The notes: a model not told the origin generated them from the sequence alone. 64,000 bases of DNA from Buxus sempervirens (GCA_947561395.2 OX387193.1:12896001-12960000), one strand, 5' to 3'; counted from the first letter of the stretch, positions 33,037 through 46,661 are shown. Translations and numbers: made by a program.

Positions 33037-36000
33037 ATGTGCTGGCTTGGAATTGTCGAGGGATTAGGCAACCCTCGAGAAAACAGTACCTGAGGTTTCT
33101 CTGTAGAAACCTCAAGCCTAGCCTCGTCCTTTTATCTGAGACCATGGCTTCAGATAAGAGACCGGAAAGGCAAATTCGAAAGTTTGGGTTCCGTAATTTC
33201 TATTGGTTTGCCTCCAGGGGTCTCTCTGGAGGTTTCTGGGTTCTATGGCATGCTAATATTTCGGTTGAGGTCATTTTTCAAGATTCTTGGATGATCCACT
33301 TGCTTATCAACAAAAACTCTCCATCTGAAGCATGCATTACGTTCATCCATGCAAGCAACACCGCGGCTGTCCAGAGAACGCAATGGGATCAAATACGTGC
33401 GATTGCACAGGTGCAGCATGTCCCTTGGCTATTACTGGGTGACTTTAATATTGTCATGGGACAAAATGAGAAGCAAGGTGGTAAGAACTATAAGGTATGG
33501 TAGGCTAAACTTCTTCATGATCTCATTGATGACCGTCAATTGCTCCATCTCCACCCGAAAGGCCTGAAATACACCTGGGATAATGGGAGAGGGGGTGCTG
33601 GGAGGATTAGGGAAAGGTTGGATCGAGCATTTGGTAATCATGAATGGTTCCTCAAATTCCCAGATGCCTGTATGTCTCAAGAGCCCTTTCTCGGATCCGA
33701 CCACAATCCCTCATTCATCCAATCCAACCCAACTCGCCTTAAAAATCCCAAGCCTTTTAGGTTTGAATTTTTTTGGATGGATGAAAAGGAGTGTGAAGAA
33801 ACCATCGAAAAGGAGTGGAGGAATAGCCTCGGTCGCTTCTGGAATATTTCCGATAGACTTGAATCCCTTGGGTGCAAACTATCCCAATGGAACAAGAAAT
33901 TGATCGGAAACATTCACTCCAAAGTGACCAAGTTGTTCCACGAGCTGAAAGATATTCAATCCTCTCTGGAGAGATCAAATTGCAATTGGTTGAAGCTTAA
34001 AGAACAAACCCTTAGAAGAGATTACTTCCATGTCCTTAAACAACAAGAAACGATGTGGGCTCAGAAATCTCGCATTAATTGGCTTAAGGAAGGGGACTTA
34101 AACACCAAGTTTTTTCATGTCACAACTCTTAACAGGAGGCAAAGAAACAAAATAACCTTTTTGAAAGATGAATTTAACCAACCTATTACGGATCAGGAAA
34201 GTATTGAAAACAGATTTGTTGAGTATTTCACTAACTTATTTCGTGAGATTCCTAACCATGATTTGCAGGACTTTGAGCTGATGGATGCGGTTGTGGATGA
34301 AGATGACAATAGGCGCCTGGCCAGTCAAGTTACAAATGAGGAAATCCTCCACACCATAAATGAAATGGGATTAAGAAAGAGTCCAGGGCTTGACGGTTTC
34401 CAGGGTCTCTTCTTCCAAAGATACTGGGACATTGTCGGCCCCAAAATGTGTGGTATGATCAAGGACTTTTTTAGGTTTGGCATTCTTGACAGTGGCATTA
34501 ATCACACATTCATTGCCCTTATTCCCAAAGTTGCCCACCCTAACTGCACCTCTGAGTTCCGTCCTATCAGCCTGTGTAACTTTGGTTACAAAATAATATC
34601 TAGGATAATCATGAATAGGATGAGACCTATCATGGGAAAAATAATTTCCCCCAACCAGAGTGCCTTTCTTGCCAAAAGGTCCATTCACAACAATATCATT
34701 CTAGCTCAGGAAATCATGCATCATATAAGAGGCAAGAAAAAAGGTAAGAATGGTAGTTTTGCTCTAAAAGTTGATCTATCCAAAGCCTATGATAGACTAA
34801 GATGGGATTTCATTCAAAAGGCCTTAGCTTCTGCGGGTTTTTCTAATCATTGGATTTACTTAATTATGCAATGTGTCTCCACTGTCTCTTACTTGGTGTT
34901 GGTCAATGGGATTCCTTCGGGCCACATTGTCCCAACTCGAGGGGTAAGGCAGGGTGACCCTCTGTCGCCTTACCTATTCATCCTGACCCAGCATGCCCTC
35001 TCTCATGCCCTTCTCAAAGCTGAGGCCAGTGGTGCCATCCAAGGAGTCAAGATTTGCAATAGAAGCCCTCAACTCTCACACCTTATGTTCGCCGATGATC
35101 TTTTACTCTTTGGTAAGGCTACTCAAAGGGAAGGTATGTGCATGCTTAACATTCTCCATCAATTCTGTTCTATGGCGGGTCATGAAATGAACTTGGGTAA
35201 GACAGAGCTCATTGTGAGTCCTGCTGTTAAAGGAAGAGCCCGTGGGTTGATGAGTAGACTTTTTGGTGTAAAAGCCAATACCAAGTTTCAAAAGTATCTG
35301 GGCATTCCGCTGGCTGATGGAAGGATAACAAACTCTCCCTTCTCTGATATTACCTCTAGAGTTAGGGCTAGATTGGCTTCTTGGAAAGCAAATTTGCTCT
35401 CCCAAGCGGGCAAAGCCACCCTGATCAATTTAGTGATCATGGGCATGCCGCTCCATATTATGTCTTGCACCAAGCTCCTGGTTAAGACCACGGATTTCAT
35501 TGAAAAGGAGTCCTGGACTTTTTTCTGGGCTAAACAAAACAAGAGTAAAACTCTGCATACGATTGCTTGGGACAATCTTTGTAAACCTCTCCAGGCAGGT
35601 GGTCTTAACTTCAAAGTGCTCAGGAGCTTTAATGCTGCGCTGCTTGCCAAAAAAGGATGGGAATTACTTCAGGATAATGGTGACATCTGGACCAGGTTCT
35701 TCAAGTCCAAGTACCTCAATGGTAAATCCTTTCTGGAATGCACTTCAAAAAACTCGGACTCCCAGATTTGGAAGCACCTTATTAGCACGAGAGAGTTGAT
35801 CAGAAAAGGGCATAGGTGGATAATTGTCAATGGCAAATCAATTGACATTGAAGACACATCTTGGATCCCTTCCACAAATCTGAATTTGAGACCTGATAGA
35901 AGGGAAATGGGCCATGTTCAGTTGGTGGAACATCTCATCTCTCCGGTTATCGGGCAATGGAATATGGAGATCATAGGCAAACTGTGGAGTTAGGACATCG

Positions 36001-39000
36001 TGAATACCATTAAGACTGTCCATATTAGACAAAATGGGACATCGGATCAGCCCATTTGGAAGCCGGGGAAAAGCGGGTACTTTCACAGTGGCCTCTGCGT
36101 ACAGATGTGGTACAAATTATGAGGAGTTGATCACTAACAAGTGGTGGAGAAGACTGTGGAAAATCAAAGTTCCCCACAAAGTCAGAATGTTTCAATTGAA
36201 AGCTACCCAAGATGGAATCACCACTAGTGATTTGCTTAGCAAAATTCTTCACTCCCCAACTCAATTATGTGTGCTGTGTGATAAGTCTGAAGAGACTACC
36301 TTGCACCTTTTCACTGAATGTGACTTTACTAGGGCTCTTTATTTTGCAGGTGCTGGAGGGCGTCTGGATGCATTATAAAGCCAGCTTTGCTTAAGAGAGT
36401 GGTGGTTTGAAAGAACTAGAGAGAACTTGGATGATCCTAAGAGACAAGCAGATCTAGCAAAACTTTGCTGGACAGTGTGGAAAGCTAGAAATCAGGTAAT
36501 CTTCGAAGGTGCAAGCCAAATTTAAGCCTTAGTCTATCTTCTTTTCGCTCTTTGCAGGATGATTCGAAGTTAATGATCGAAGAGAGACCAAAGGAGACAA
36601 GGAAGGAAACGGTAGCAGTAAGATGGAGCACCCCAAAGGAAGGAACCACAAAAATCAATGTCAACGGAGCTTCACGAGGAAACCCAGGCAGAGCTGCTTA
36701 TGGTGTCTGTGCGCACCCGATTTCGGTCGCACTACGAGGCGCACGCAAAACGATGCGTTCCTCGGGATTTGTTTGGAGTCGCCACTGCCTGATGGGGTAC
36801 AAGCAGACACCTGGGTGCCTAAGTTCTTTTACTAAGGCTTGGTCTGCGGCTTGAGATTCTAAGTAGGTTCTCGGTTGCGGTCTGGGGAAGTCCGTAGACA
36901 CCCCAGTCCACCCCGTCAAGTGACGGGTCCCATAAGTTTCCCTGGTTTGAGTCAACTCTGGTCTCTCACTCATCCGATTCCTAATCCAGCATTCAGTTTT
37001 GGTTTAAGTCTGGCGGGACCGCCAAAGTGGTGTGGGTCCCTTTACTTGATTTTATCTTTTTAGTTAAAGTGATGTGAGTCTGATGGGGCGGGCCCTGTTG
37101 GAAGGCCCGCGGATTCCTGGGTGGGCTTGGTTGAGCCCACATGTCCCCTTGGTGGGCCTCATTCTAAACCTGAGAGGCCCTTTGGGCTTTGGTTCAAATG
37201 AATTGATTTTTATTTGAAGTTTAAGTTTGATTATTTAAGTGGATTTCATGCCAAAAGTGAGCCGGGACTGTTTGTGGGCCCTTGAGTGGGCCACACAGTC
37301 GGTTGCCAAGTGATTTTGATTTATCTTTCTTATCTGTGCCAAAATGGGCCAAGCATTGGGCTTTGGGCCCTTTACCTAGGCTCGGGCTTGAAAGCCCAAG
37401 ACTTTCTGAGATAGGGTTTGGAAACCCTACACTTGTTTGGTTTAATGGGCTTAGTGGGCCCGACAGGCCCTGCCCATGGTCTCGGCCAAACCATGCCTAA
37501 GTCTAGATCAGCATGCTTCAAAATTGGGCTTGGGTGGGCCTCCAATGGTGTGGCCCACTCAAATGGATTGATTTTATCTTTATTTAACAAAAGGAGTTTG
37601 TCGGGCTTGGTGGGCCCCGTTGGAAGGCCCACCGGAGATCAATTTGGACCGGGTCGGTCCATGGCCCATCTTAGGTTTCCGGGTGACCCAGAAACCCTAC
37701 TGGTTCGCCCGGGTCAATCAAACAAACCAAAAATATAGCACAATATCAGAAAATGGCTCAAAATGGTATTCTGGCAGTGTAGCCGGCCTGAGATGCCGGT
37801 TGCACATAGAGCTCAGTGTATCCGGCATCTGTTGCTGGCTACAAATAGGTCTCAGTGTATCCGGCATATGTTGCCGACTACAAACAGATCTATGTTGATC
37901 CGGCCTGAGTTGCCGGATCAACCTACAGAAGCTGTTTTCTTGGATTTTTGCTATGGGGTTGGGTTTTTGGGCCTCTTGGGGTGTTCTAGTGGTTGTGTGG
38001 GCCCCTATTTGAGCCCACAGTGGTTCAAGTGAGGCCCTTTTGGCCTACTTTTTGAGGTTTCCAAGATCAAACACAAGGGAATGAGTGGGGGGTTCCCTTC
38101 CCTTGTCTCAACAAGCAAACAGGGACTGAGTGTCCCTATCTTGGCCTCCTCTTCATTCTAAAAAAAACCAGTAGCCATATTGGCAAGAAGATAAAGTACA
38201 CAAAAAAAACTTAAAAAAACCAACTTCATGCTAAAGTGGGTGTGTGTACTTGCTACAACCAACATGAGATGATCACCATGTTAAGCATGCCAAAACAGCA
38301 AATGGGAAGTGCTCATATGGCTGCAAAACAAGGACATGCATATGTTCTAAATGGTGGTGAATGAAGGGAGACCCTACGCATACATCAAACAATGGCATGG
38401 CCGTGTGCAAACCAAATGGGAGAGGCCCTCAAGTGGCCGAAAACAGCAACTTGAAGTAAAATGATCATGATAAAGCATGCAAAAAGAACTAATAAAGTGG
38501 CATACTTGCATGGTTTCGAAATTAGTCCTATGGGCTTCATATGGAGGTAAATCCACACGCATACGAAGTAATAACCTAGACATACATAATCAAGATAAAA
38601 GTATTCCTAGCATGCATCATATATCACCCATTTAACCCAAGAATATGGTATCTAAAGAAGGGAAAAGAGGGGGCTTACTTGTGGGATACATGAGAAGGGG
38701 TAAAGATGAAGGGGAACACACTCCCCTAATAAGTGGAGAAGAAAAAAAACAGCAATGGTTTTAAGAGAAAACAACGACTTAAAACACTTAGAATCAAACT
38801 AGAAAAACCCTCATCCTCTCTTTAGTTCAACCGGTTGCTTCTTCTTACCTTAGGAGAGTAGGGATCTTTAAAGAGACATAAAAAGAGAGTAGAAAAACAA
38901 GAAAACACACACATGCCATGTAACAGAAATATCAACACATGTATGAGATTTCAAATGCTTCAAATTAACTCATATTCACATATGTTCAACAACATGTAAT

Positions 39001-39039
39001 AAGGAACATTACCTTGGGGTCAAAATGACGTTTGAGTGG

Positions 39040-42020
39040 TGTAACGCATCAGTGCAAACCGGCACTCAACCCGAACCCGGTTCGCTACTGTAACAACCCA
39101 AGTCCGGTTCAACAACCAAACCCGAGGTGTTACCACGAAGCCGGGGTCAGATACAACCAAGATTCACAATAATTTTAAAATTTATAAATCAATTACATCA
39201 GAGTTATGGTGGCCAATAAAAACAATTCTTTATTCAATAATATCAATTCTGTTTACAATAACATTTATCTAATCAACATGTGGCATTAATACCAATTATA
39301 AGTCTACCCATCAAATTAAAACCCCATCTTCGCGATCTCTCCAAGCAACCTGAAAAATAGGGGAAAACGGAGTGAGATTTACATCTCAGCAAGTAGCAGG
39401 TGCATGCAATTTGAAACAGTCCAATATAAGCAAATAGTCATGAGGTATTCAATTAATCAACGATAAGACGAGAAATCCAAGTTATTCATGGCAATTACAA
39501 ATAAAGCGATGAAACATATGATCATGTATAAATACCAGTCTCTTGATGTTAACGAGGTAAAACCGACAAATGCGATAAAACACGTGCCATTGCAGGACTC
39601 ACAAAGATGATAAGTATTTGAGATGACACTCGACTAAATGCTGTTCCACCGTGCGGCTTAGGGGCAGTGCTACTTAATGATACTCAAGCCCCATGCAGCG
39701 CAGCTTAGGCAAGAGCTGTAGTCACCGACTTATTGCGCACGAACCCCGCAGAGTTGGACGTACCACCAGCATGCAGCACCAGAATCAATACATGGAGTGT
39801 GGTCGCTTATCCACATGTACAGGGAATCACCAGCGGCTCACCAGGGTGTCCCTCCAGACATAGGACCCTCCCAGAGCAAACTAACTTGCAAAGGGAAGCG
39901 CGCTCGCATATAGGAGTAAATCAACCCAAACTAAATACCACTTAGCTAACCAGCCAAAACTATGGATCCATATACAGCTAAGCCCACTGACACAAACCAC
40001 GATAAAACCACATACGGGAGGACACGCTAATGTAGGAGGCATACACACTTTTACCTGTAAAGGATTACACATCTCTACACAGAGGATTACCCATCTCTGC
40101 CGTAAAAGATAGTATCAAATTCTACCACAGAAGCCGTATCACCCAACCGTAAAATTAAAGAGAACAATATCATACCACATACCAATCCATACCAAAGTAT
40201 TCCATTCCATGTGAAATCCATGATTCAATCATAACAAATCCAATTATAGGCATTTTCAGAATAACCTATGCAATTCTTCCAATTATATTCAAAATAAAAC
40301 TCAAGTATCATAAATCCGGTAAAATCTGAGTTTAGGCAATTCCAGTAGCCAATATTCCTATATAAAGCTCAAATAAAAGTAAATCAAATCATGCTTGAAC
40401 TTTTCCTTCTTAATCCCTTTATTAGAATCCAATTTCCTACCTTAGCACCTAAGCTAGTTTCTATTTGAATTTTCTGTATTTTATTTTTCCAGCATGTTCT
40501 ACAGACCTAGAATGAAGTTTAAAAGATGTTTGTAAGCTATAAATTTCAGTAGTATTATTTCTAGCAATATCCATACCCTTTGACTCTTTTATAAAACAAT
40601 CCTTTCATTATAACCTTCTATTTATTGCTTAATCTTTCCCAATTAATTTTATAATTTTTATAGCTTAATTAGGTCCTTATAAAGATGCTAACATGCTTAA
40701 CTAATCATAAGAATTATTGGGTATTTATTCGAATTACAAAATCCCCAAAATCTACAAATTTTACTTAGAGCGCCTACCTCTACAGGGCTGGGCGATCCTA
40801 GGCGCTCGTGTAATTTTTAACAGAATTTTCCAGATTTTCCAATTTCGGATTCTTATGCTTTTGCTTTATGTTTTCTTGGTCTAAATTAATCTACAAACTT
40901 TCTGAAACTTACCTAGAGCCTTCTAGAGTAATTTTTATGAATTAAATACCCTCCTACCCTTATTTACATAATCCAACTAAACTTTCTTCATTAATTTGAT
41001 AATTCCATCAAGAACACAAATCATGAAAATATAAGCAACTTGATTCCATGTAAATACAGTTCCGTCTAATCCATGCTAACCATATGAAATCACAGAAATC
41101 AAAATCATGCAATTCCTCACGTTTTCCAAGGGTTACTACTTGCCTTATACGCTAAATCCTTCTTCTATTGCACCTTCTAATTCTGGACCAGAATGTTGCT
41201 CCCAACCGCACCAAGCTAGACTCTTCTAATTCAAATCTCCACCGTTCACAATGTATTTTATCAGTCACGAACAAAACCTCCAAATTTGAAGGCGATCCAC
41301 CGTACGGATTTTCCCCGATCGCGTTTTGATGGTGGCTGGTCAGACACCTCCATTAGAAACCTCCTTCCTTTCTCTCCCTCTTTTCTCTCCATAAGAAACC
41401 CACGAAAATCCCCTCTCTTCTAACCTTAGTCTCCTATTTATACTAGGCTTTAGAAATCCTAAACCAACCCTAATTGGCTAATTTAATTTGGCTAACCCAA
41501 CCATGGTCTAGTTAATGTCTAATCTTTCTAATTTAATTCCTACTTTTTCTCCACCTTCTATTTTCTACTTAAACAATACTAATTAAATTTCTTATTATCT
41601 AAACTCATGAAAATAACCTATTTTCGTGCAAAATATTTAATTAAACATTTCTATCACTTAAAACCTTATTTTCTTCAAATTAAGATGTGAAATCTCCTAA
41701 TTACCCTTTTTCCCACTTTTAGGCTTTTATTAATTTCTTTTAATTTCTAACTTGTTAAAACAATTTGTTTTCTTATATTTTCTAATTCTAATTATTATTT
41801 GATGATCAATTTACTAATTACCCTTTTCTGAAAATTACCAAAATACCCTTTTTATTCTTTTAGACTAATTTCATTAAAATTCTTTCTTTATTTTCAGCTT
41901 AGGACTCATTTGAATTAATTATCCTCTAAATCTTCACTTTTTATTTTAACTAGGACTTAATTCATATTTTCTTTTATTTATTATTTATTTATTTATTAGG
42001 TGAAAATTCGGGGTTTTACA
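39040..42020 (-). repeat. Solo LTR of a chromovirus (Tekay/Del-like) inside LTR X3
   Basis: The ends are TGTAACGCATC and cggggttttaca, with perfect TSD AGTGG (39035-39039, 42021-42025), 2981 bp. The TGTAAAACCCCGAATTTTC start (minus) and the stretch cggagtgagatttacatctc are typical of Tekay/Del LTRs. A TATA box agtataaatagga lies on the minus strand at about 41433-41445. No coding frame. Confidence 0.88.
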
Positions 42021-42476
42021 AGTGGCATGCTTGCACTTCCTTGAGGCTTGGATGGCTGCTGGAGCAGCACCTTCAAAACACCACCCGCAACTCTTTGGTC
42101 GGTTGGGTGAAGAATGAAGGAGAAGAGAGAAGAGGGTTTAGAGAGAGATGGAGAAGAAGGGTCTTGGGGGGGAGAGCAAGAGAGATGGGAGAGAAGCACA
42201 ATGGGCTAACCAAAATGTGCTCCACCAAAAATGTCTCCAACCCCCCATGCATCCCACCCCTCCCCTTTTTATAGGAGAGGTTGCTTAAGGGTTAAGAAAG
42301 ACCAAATTTTAAATATTTTTAGCAAAAGTGACCTTTTTATTGTTATTTCTTAGTTGTGACTTATTGCTCTTACTTAATGGTTAAGAGAGACACTTTTGCT
42401 AATATTTTTTACTTAGAGGTTAAGAAAGACTCTTTTTGTTAATATTTTTCTTTACTTAAGGGTTAAGCAAGGGGAC

Positions 42477-42505
42477 GTCCACGTGGCGCAGTTTGCCACG
42501 TGGAC
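42477..42505. promoter_or_regulatory. G-box palindrome upstream of the LTR X3 promoter
   Basis: Two perfect 11-bp arms, gtccacgtggc and gccacgtggac, flank a 7-bp loop. Each arm contains CCACGTGG, the core of plant bZIP/bHLH-bound G-boxes. It lies about 200-230 bp upstream of the TATA-like box, the same place as the palindromes in the other LTRs. Confidence 0.8.
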
Positions 42506-43375
42506 AGTTTATTTTTTACCAAGGATTGCCCATAACTCTCTCATTTGAGCTCCGATTCTGGCAAACTCAGTTGCGTTGGAACCGGGTCGACATCCTCTAT
42601 CCACTGAGCTAGAGTTTAGCAGCAAATTCGGGGTTTAGCATAAAGTCAACTTTCGGCTCCCCCTCAAGTTTGACCGCCCGCAGAACCTTCATCCGGATTC
42701 CGATTCCATCAAACTCAGTTGCATTGGACTCGTGTCGAGATTCTCTATCCATTGAGATAAAGCAAGGTAGCCAATTATCCTGGATCAAAAATTCAAATTT
42801 TCACCTCTTGGGGTTTGACTTTTTAGCCGGGTTTTGCATTTCCAGCTTTTTCGGGAGCGCAAAAATGAGGTGCTTACAGTGTCATTGCAAGACGGTCGCA
42901 GGGACAGTTCCTGGCGGCCATTGCGAATGTGATTGGTGATACTACTGCCATTGTGGCGGAGGCTTTTGGATTACTTGAAGGATTAAAGCTCGTGCGAAAG
43001 ATGAATGTCAGAAATCTCGTTGTGGAAAGTGATTCACTGTGCACTATCCAGTTTATGAATTCGACCTCTGCTGATATCCCATGGTCTATTTACAATATTA
43101 TTCTTGATGCGAGGAGCATTTGCAGTGGTTTTGAGTCTTTCTCTTGCACGCACGTTTTAGAGAGGCAAATGATGTTGTCGATGCTCTAGCGAATTTTGCA
43201 CTTGATGATTTCTCGTGCCTGTGGAAAAACCTTCCCCCTTCTTTCTTGGGTCCCCTTCTTAGCTCTGATTATATGGGGGCCTCTTATGTAAGAACAGTTA
43301 ACAGGTTGTAATAAAGTTTTTGTCTCGTCTTTCCCTACCAAAAAAAAAAGCTAGAAAATTTCCAGGAAAGAATTT

Positions 43376-44181
43376 CACTACAAAAAAACCTTGGAAAGAC
43401 TTTAGGTTATGGACCGCTGCTAAACATTCTATTCTGATCTCGCACTCTCGCTCTTTGGAACAAAACCGGAGAACGGAGTGAGGCCTGTTTTGCCATCACG
43501 GTGATGATGGTGAGCTCAATGAATGGATTGTTGGTGAAGATGAATGAGCATCATCCACCGCTGAAGCTCAATGCCATCTCCAATCTCAACACTTTCATCG
43601 ATTACTTTTGGATCGAGATTCCCACCACTGCTGAAGCTCAATGTGTACTTTTGTACACATTTTGTGGATCTAATTTTTAATTATTTTCTCATTTTGTGCA
43701 TTTATCTGGGATCTCTGTGCTTCTCTTGACCAGCATCCATGGAGATTCCTTCTATCTCCCTCGTGTTGCTCCAAAGGATTTTGAAAAGGTAACTTGAGTC
43801 CTCGTTTCGATTTATGATTGCATTGTTGTTTCAAAAGCTAGACTAAATCGATTAGTTTGATTCGTGTCTTCCACGACTCGAGTCTATTTATCGCTGTAAT
43901 TTTTTTTTCCCAACAAATATATATCTCTGTCTCTCTTAATTAGAATTGGATATATATATTGGTTGACTAAGGCTTTGAGAGGAAGCCTTTTTTTTTAGAG
44001 GAAGCCTTGTCTCATGCTGAGCTTGAGCTTAATAATTAATTAAACTTGCAAGTGGAGTCTCAAATTTATAAAAAAAAAAGGTCATTTCCTTATCTTGGTT
44101 GTTCGGAATTTGAGGGGACTGGACTTAGTTATTTTATTCTAGATAATATTTATAATTGCACATTTTCGTAGTAAAAAAATA
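43376..44181 (+). other. Possible CACTA-type terminus and unassigned DNA
   Basis: CACTACAAAAAAACCTTGG at 43376 with a subterminal gaccgctgctaaa motif resembles a CACTA end, but no partner end is seen. The rest holds a short gene-like piece (about 43500-43800) without a recognisable domain and AT-rich DNA. Confidence 0.4.
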
Positions 44182-44476
44182 GGGTAAAATTACCATACAC
44201 CCTTACTTTTAAAACTTTTTTCCACAAAACACTACCCTAGCTGCTAAATACCTACTTTACGCTGTTTTTTCAAAACAAAAGACGAGATGCCCTATTTCAG
44301 ATGTCAAAAGGCTTAAAATGCCCATTTCACCCCTTAATATATTGTTTTATATTTAAAATTTTGGTTCATATGAACCGCCCACAAATGAACCAACCGATCC
44401 ATTTAAAAAAAAAAGAACCCGATTTTCACCCCCTTTTCAACTCTTTAACCTAATTAACATTTATATCGTGACTATC

Positions 44477-46287
44477 TGTAGACACCCCAAATTGCTCTAA
44501 AAATGAGAAAATAATTAAAAATATTAATTGGGATTTGAAACAGGTCAAAAAAGTATAAAATCTGGCCAAATTGGTCATTCCCGTATTTTGTTTACGGTCT
44601 GGTCATGCCCGCAGTTGATATACGAGCACGGCGTGCCCATATTAATAATACGGGCAGGGCGCGCCCGTAATATATATACGGGCACGGGGTTTTTGTGCGA
44701 ATTTATCCTTTCTTGATTTCTGAGCCTTATCTGCATCCAAATATATCTCTGGGATATGCGAATCCTCTTATTTATCCATTCGAATCTCTTATTATCCTAT
44801 TTGACAAAGGATTGGCATTATCTTGTGTTTAATTCAATCTGAAACTCTATCTTGCCAAACCTTGGACCAACCATGCCCCTAGGTTTGCCTATAAATAGAG
44901 GGCTTCTCCTCAAGCAAAAGGCCACGAAAATTTGAAGACCAAGGAGCTCCAAGAGAAGAGAGGAATCCCTGCTGCTCTGCCTGCTCAATCCAGGTAAGTC
45001 CCTTTTTCCTTTTATTTTCTGTCTTCAATTCTAGAAGTAATAGGATCTTCTCTATGGCTGTAGAATAAGGCCATCTTTTTATTTTGTATTCCTAAACTTG
45101 TCTCTAAGTACCTCAAGAGTCTCTCTAGCCGTAAAACATGAAGAGAGAGCTAGGGGAAAGGGGAACAGGTGGATCCCTAGAATAGAACCCCATATTTGTT
45201 TTTCTCCTTCTTATAGAATAAGGCCTTTGATTGTGTTTGTGTACCCAAACCTATCTCCAAGTACCTCAAGAATCCTCTCTAGCCGTAAAACGTGAAGAGA
45301 GAGCTAGGGGAAAAGAGAACAGGTGGATCCGTAGGGTAGACCTCCCATGTGCTCTAATCTGTAAGATGTCACTGTTTTGGATATCCTGATCATGTTTTAA
45401 TGGTTTTTATGTTGAATCTTAATGAATCCTATGAATCCATGATATTTATAGCATGAAATCCTCCTTTTTTCTAAAAATTTGGATTTTTCACACTTTTGCA
45501 CCTACAGCACTGTTTTCGTGATTTTTGTGATATTAGGCTAAGATCTTGGATTTATCATGATCTATATGATAGATCTGGATCTAGAAGCCTGAAAGTAACT
45601 TCTAGGGTTTCATGATATGGTTTTTAAATCGTTTTTCATTATTGAGAGAAGACCTTACGGTCTAAGTTCTCCCATTTTGATGTTCTTCATTAACGTGGGT
45701 ATTTTTGGTTTTGATTTCCTGATTTAATGTGAAATTTGAGCTATATCTATGTCCTGGATTATTCAAGTTTAAATCTGCAATATTTTATAAAAATCATATT
45801 TTTCTAGATTTCTAGAATTTAACTTGAAGCCAGATTTTTTAACTTTTCATTTTAGATCGGTTTTATTTGATTTCATCTCAATTTTATTTTGATCATGAAA
45901 CCCTAGGAATGGTATGATCATATTTGAAAGTTCTGGATCAATCAGACTATTCGTATGAAAAAACCACACTTTTGTCTTTTTGTGATTTTTTATGATTTTT
46001 ATAGCAAGCCTTTTTTCCTTTATTTTAACATGAACAATACCTGGCAACCACCTTGTGTGGATGAATAGGGGTGCCTAACAGCTTCCCCTGTTCATAACCT
46101 AATCCCCTTACCCATCTCTAGTTGTTTTTTTTAGAGTGTTATTTTTACCCTAAAATTGCCTTTTTGAGCTTATTTGATATTTTGGTGTCCATTCACACCT
46201 AAACAGAATGGTGGCGACTTTTTGTTTTAACCAATCCCGTGTGATGATTGAGGAAGTCATTGAATTGATTTTTTCCCGTGTCTCACA
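44477..46287 (+). repeat. Solo LTR O3 in the MULE
   Basis: TGTAGACACCCCAAATTGCT to CGTGTCTCACA, 1811 bp, perfect TSD CTATC (44472-44476, 46288-46292). TATA box at about 44888, palindromes with CCCGTA/TACGGG arms at 44580-44695, TGGCGACTT at 46212-46220. A segment around tagccgtaaaacrtgaag is tandemly duplicated (about 45125 and 45283). Confidence 0.93.
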
Positions 46288-46519
46288 CTATCACTGGAGT
46301 CATTTCGCCGCCGAGAGTTCGCCGCCGACGTTTAGGAACATCAGGTAAGCTCTCATCTTCTATCGATCTTTATTCTTTTATCTCCCTACTTCTTCCTCAA
46401 TTAATCACACTTGCATTTTCACGGATTGTTCGTTTATCAATTAATCACATTCCATGTTCACGGATATTGTTCGTTTTTATCATGGTCCACAAGTTTGCAT
46501 TCACGGATTGTTTGTTATT
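46288..46519 (+). other. GC-rich exon-like fragment in the MULE centre
   Basis: The stretch with gtcatttcgccgccgagag up to aacatcag/gtaagctc resembles an exon end with a 5' splice site, unlike the AT-rich TIRs. It could be captured host DNA (Pack-MULE style). Source unknown. Confidence 0.4.
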
Positions 46520-46661
46520 TGTTTGTGGGCGGTTCGTACAAACCAAAATTTTAAATATAAAACCATTTATCAAGGGACGAAACGGGTATTTTAAGCCTTC
46601 TGACATTTGAAATGGGCCATCACCTCTTTTTTTTTTGGTTGAAAAAACAGTGTAAATTAGG

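Larger units (their letters stand above)
36708..42877 (-). repeat. LTR X3 (group X) inside the LINE RNase H domain
   Basis: Minus strand from TGTAAGCACCTCATTTTTGC to GTGCGCACA, perfect TSD GTGTC (36703-36707, 42878-42882). It is about 3.2 kb once the Tekay-like LTR inside is removed, longer than other group X copies. The TATA-like box is at about 42265-42276 (minus). TGGCGACTC lies at 36776-36784, and CCGG-type palindromes downstream of the promoter at 37780-37920. No internal coding DNA: a solo LTR. Confidence 0.9.
33033..43190 (+). pseudogene. LINE ORF2: endonuclease, reverse transcriptase, zf-RVT, RNase H (split)
   Basis: ATG at 33033 (MNVLAWNCRGIRQPS). The APE-like endonuclease shows its catalytic pieces: NCRG, LLSETM, LLGDFN and, after a TAG stop at 33501-33503, GSDHN. 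Reverse transcriptase follows with KSPGLDGF, FRPISLCNFGYKI, LKVDLSKAYDR, RQGDPLSPYLF and the active site FADDLLLF. A second in-frame TAG lies at 35991-35993, then a one-base shift near 36080 leads into a zf-RVT domain (WRRLWKIKVPHKVRMF). RNase H begins at about 36600 (GTTKINVNGASRGNPG) and is cut at 36707 by LTR X3. It resumes at 42878 (TAIVAEAFGLLEGLK, LVVESDSLCTIQFM), with another shift near 43157 before REANDVVDAL. Defective. Confidence 0.92.
31055..43348 (+). mobile_element. L1-type LINE, interrupted by nested LTRs
   Basis: A 13-bp TSD AGCTAGAAAATTT (31042-31054, 43349-43361) and a 3' poly-A (about 43340) bound the element. ORF1 and ORF2 are of plant L1 type. LTR X3 (36708-42877) is inserted in the RNase H region, so the LINE itself is about 6.1 kb and full-length, with a 5' UTR from 31055 to 31375. 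Confidence 0.93.

Noticed and set aside
33757..36086. Minus-strand frames of up to 120 codons across the LINE
   Set aside because: They are shadows of the plus-strand reverse transcriptase frame, which has all catalytic motifs.
42565..42640. tRNA-like A-box (reverse of ctctatccactgagct) near 42594
   Set aside because: The same place in other group X LTRs has unrelated bases, and no cloverleaf or B-box partner is seen, so the likeness is chance.
36708..42877. Reading LTR X3 as a complete retrotransposon because of its 6.2-kb length
   Set aside because: It contains no coding frame or internal LTR pair; the extra length is explained by the Tekay-like LTR at 39040-42020.
44163..44181. Calling a perfect 9-bp TSD for the 44182-48497 MULE
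   Set aside because: The flanks are A-runs that match only if a one-base slip is allowed, so the TSD is given as a near-match only.
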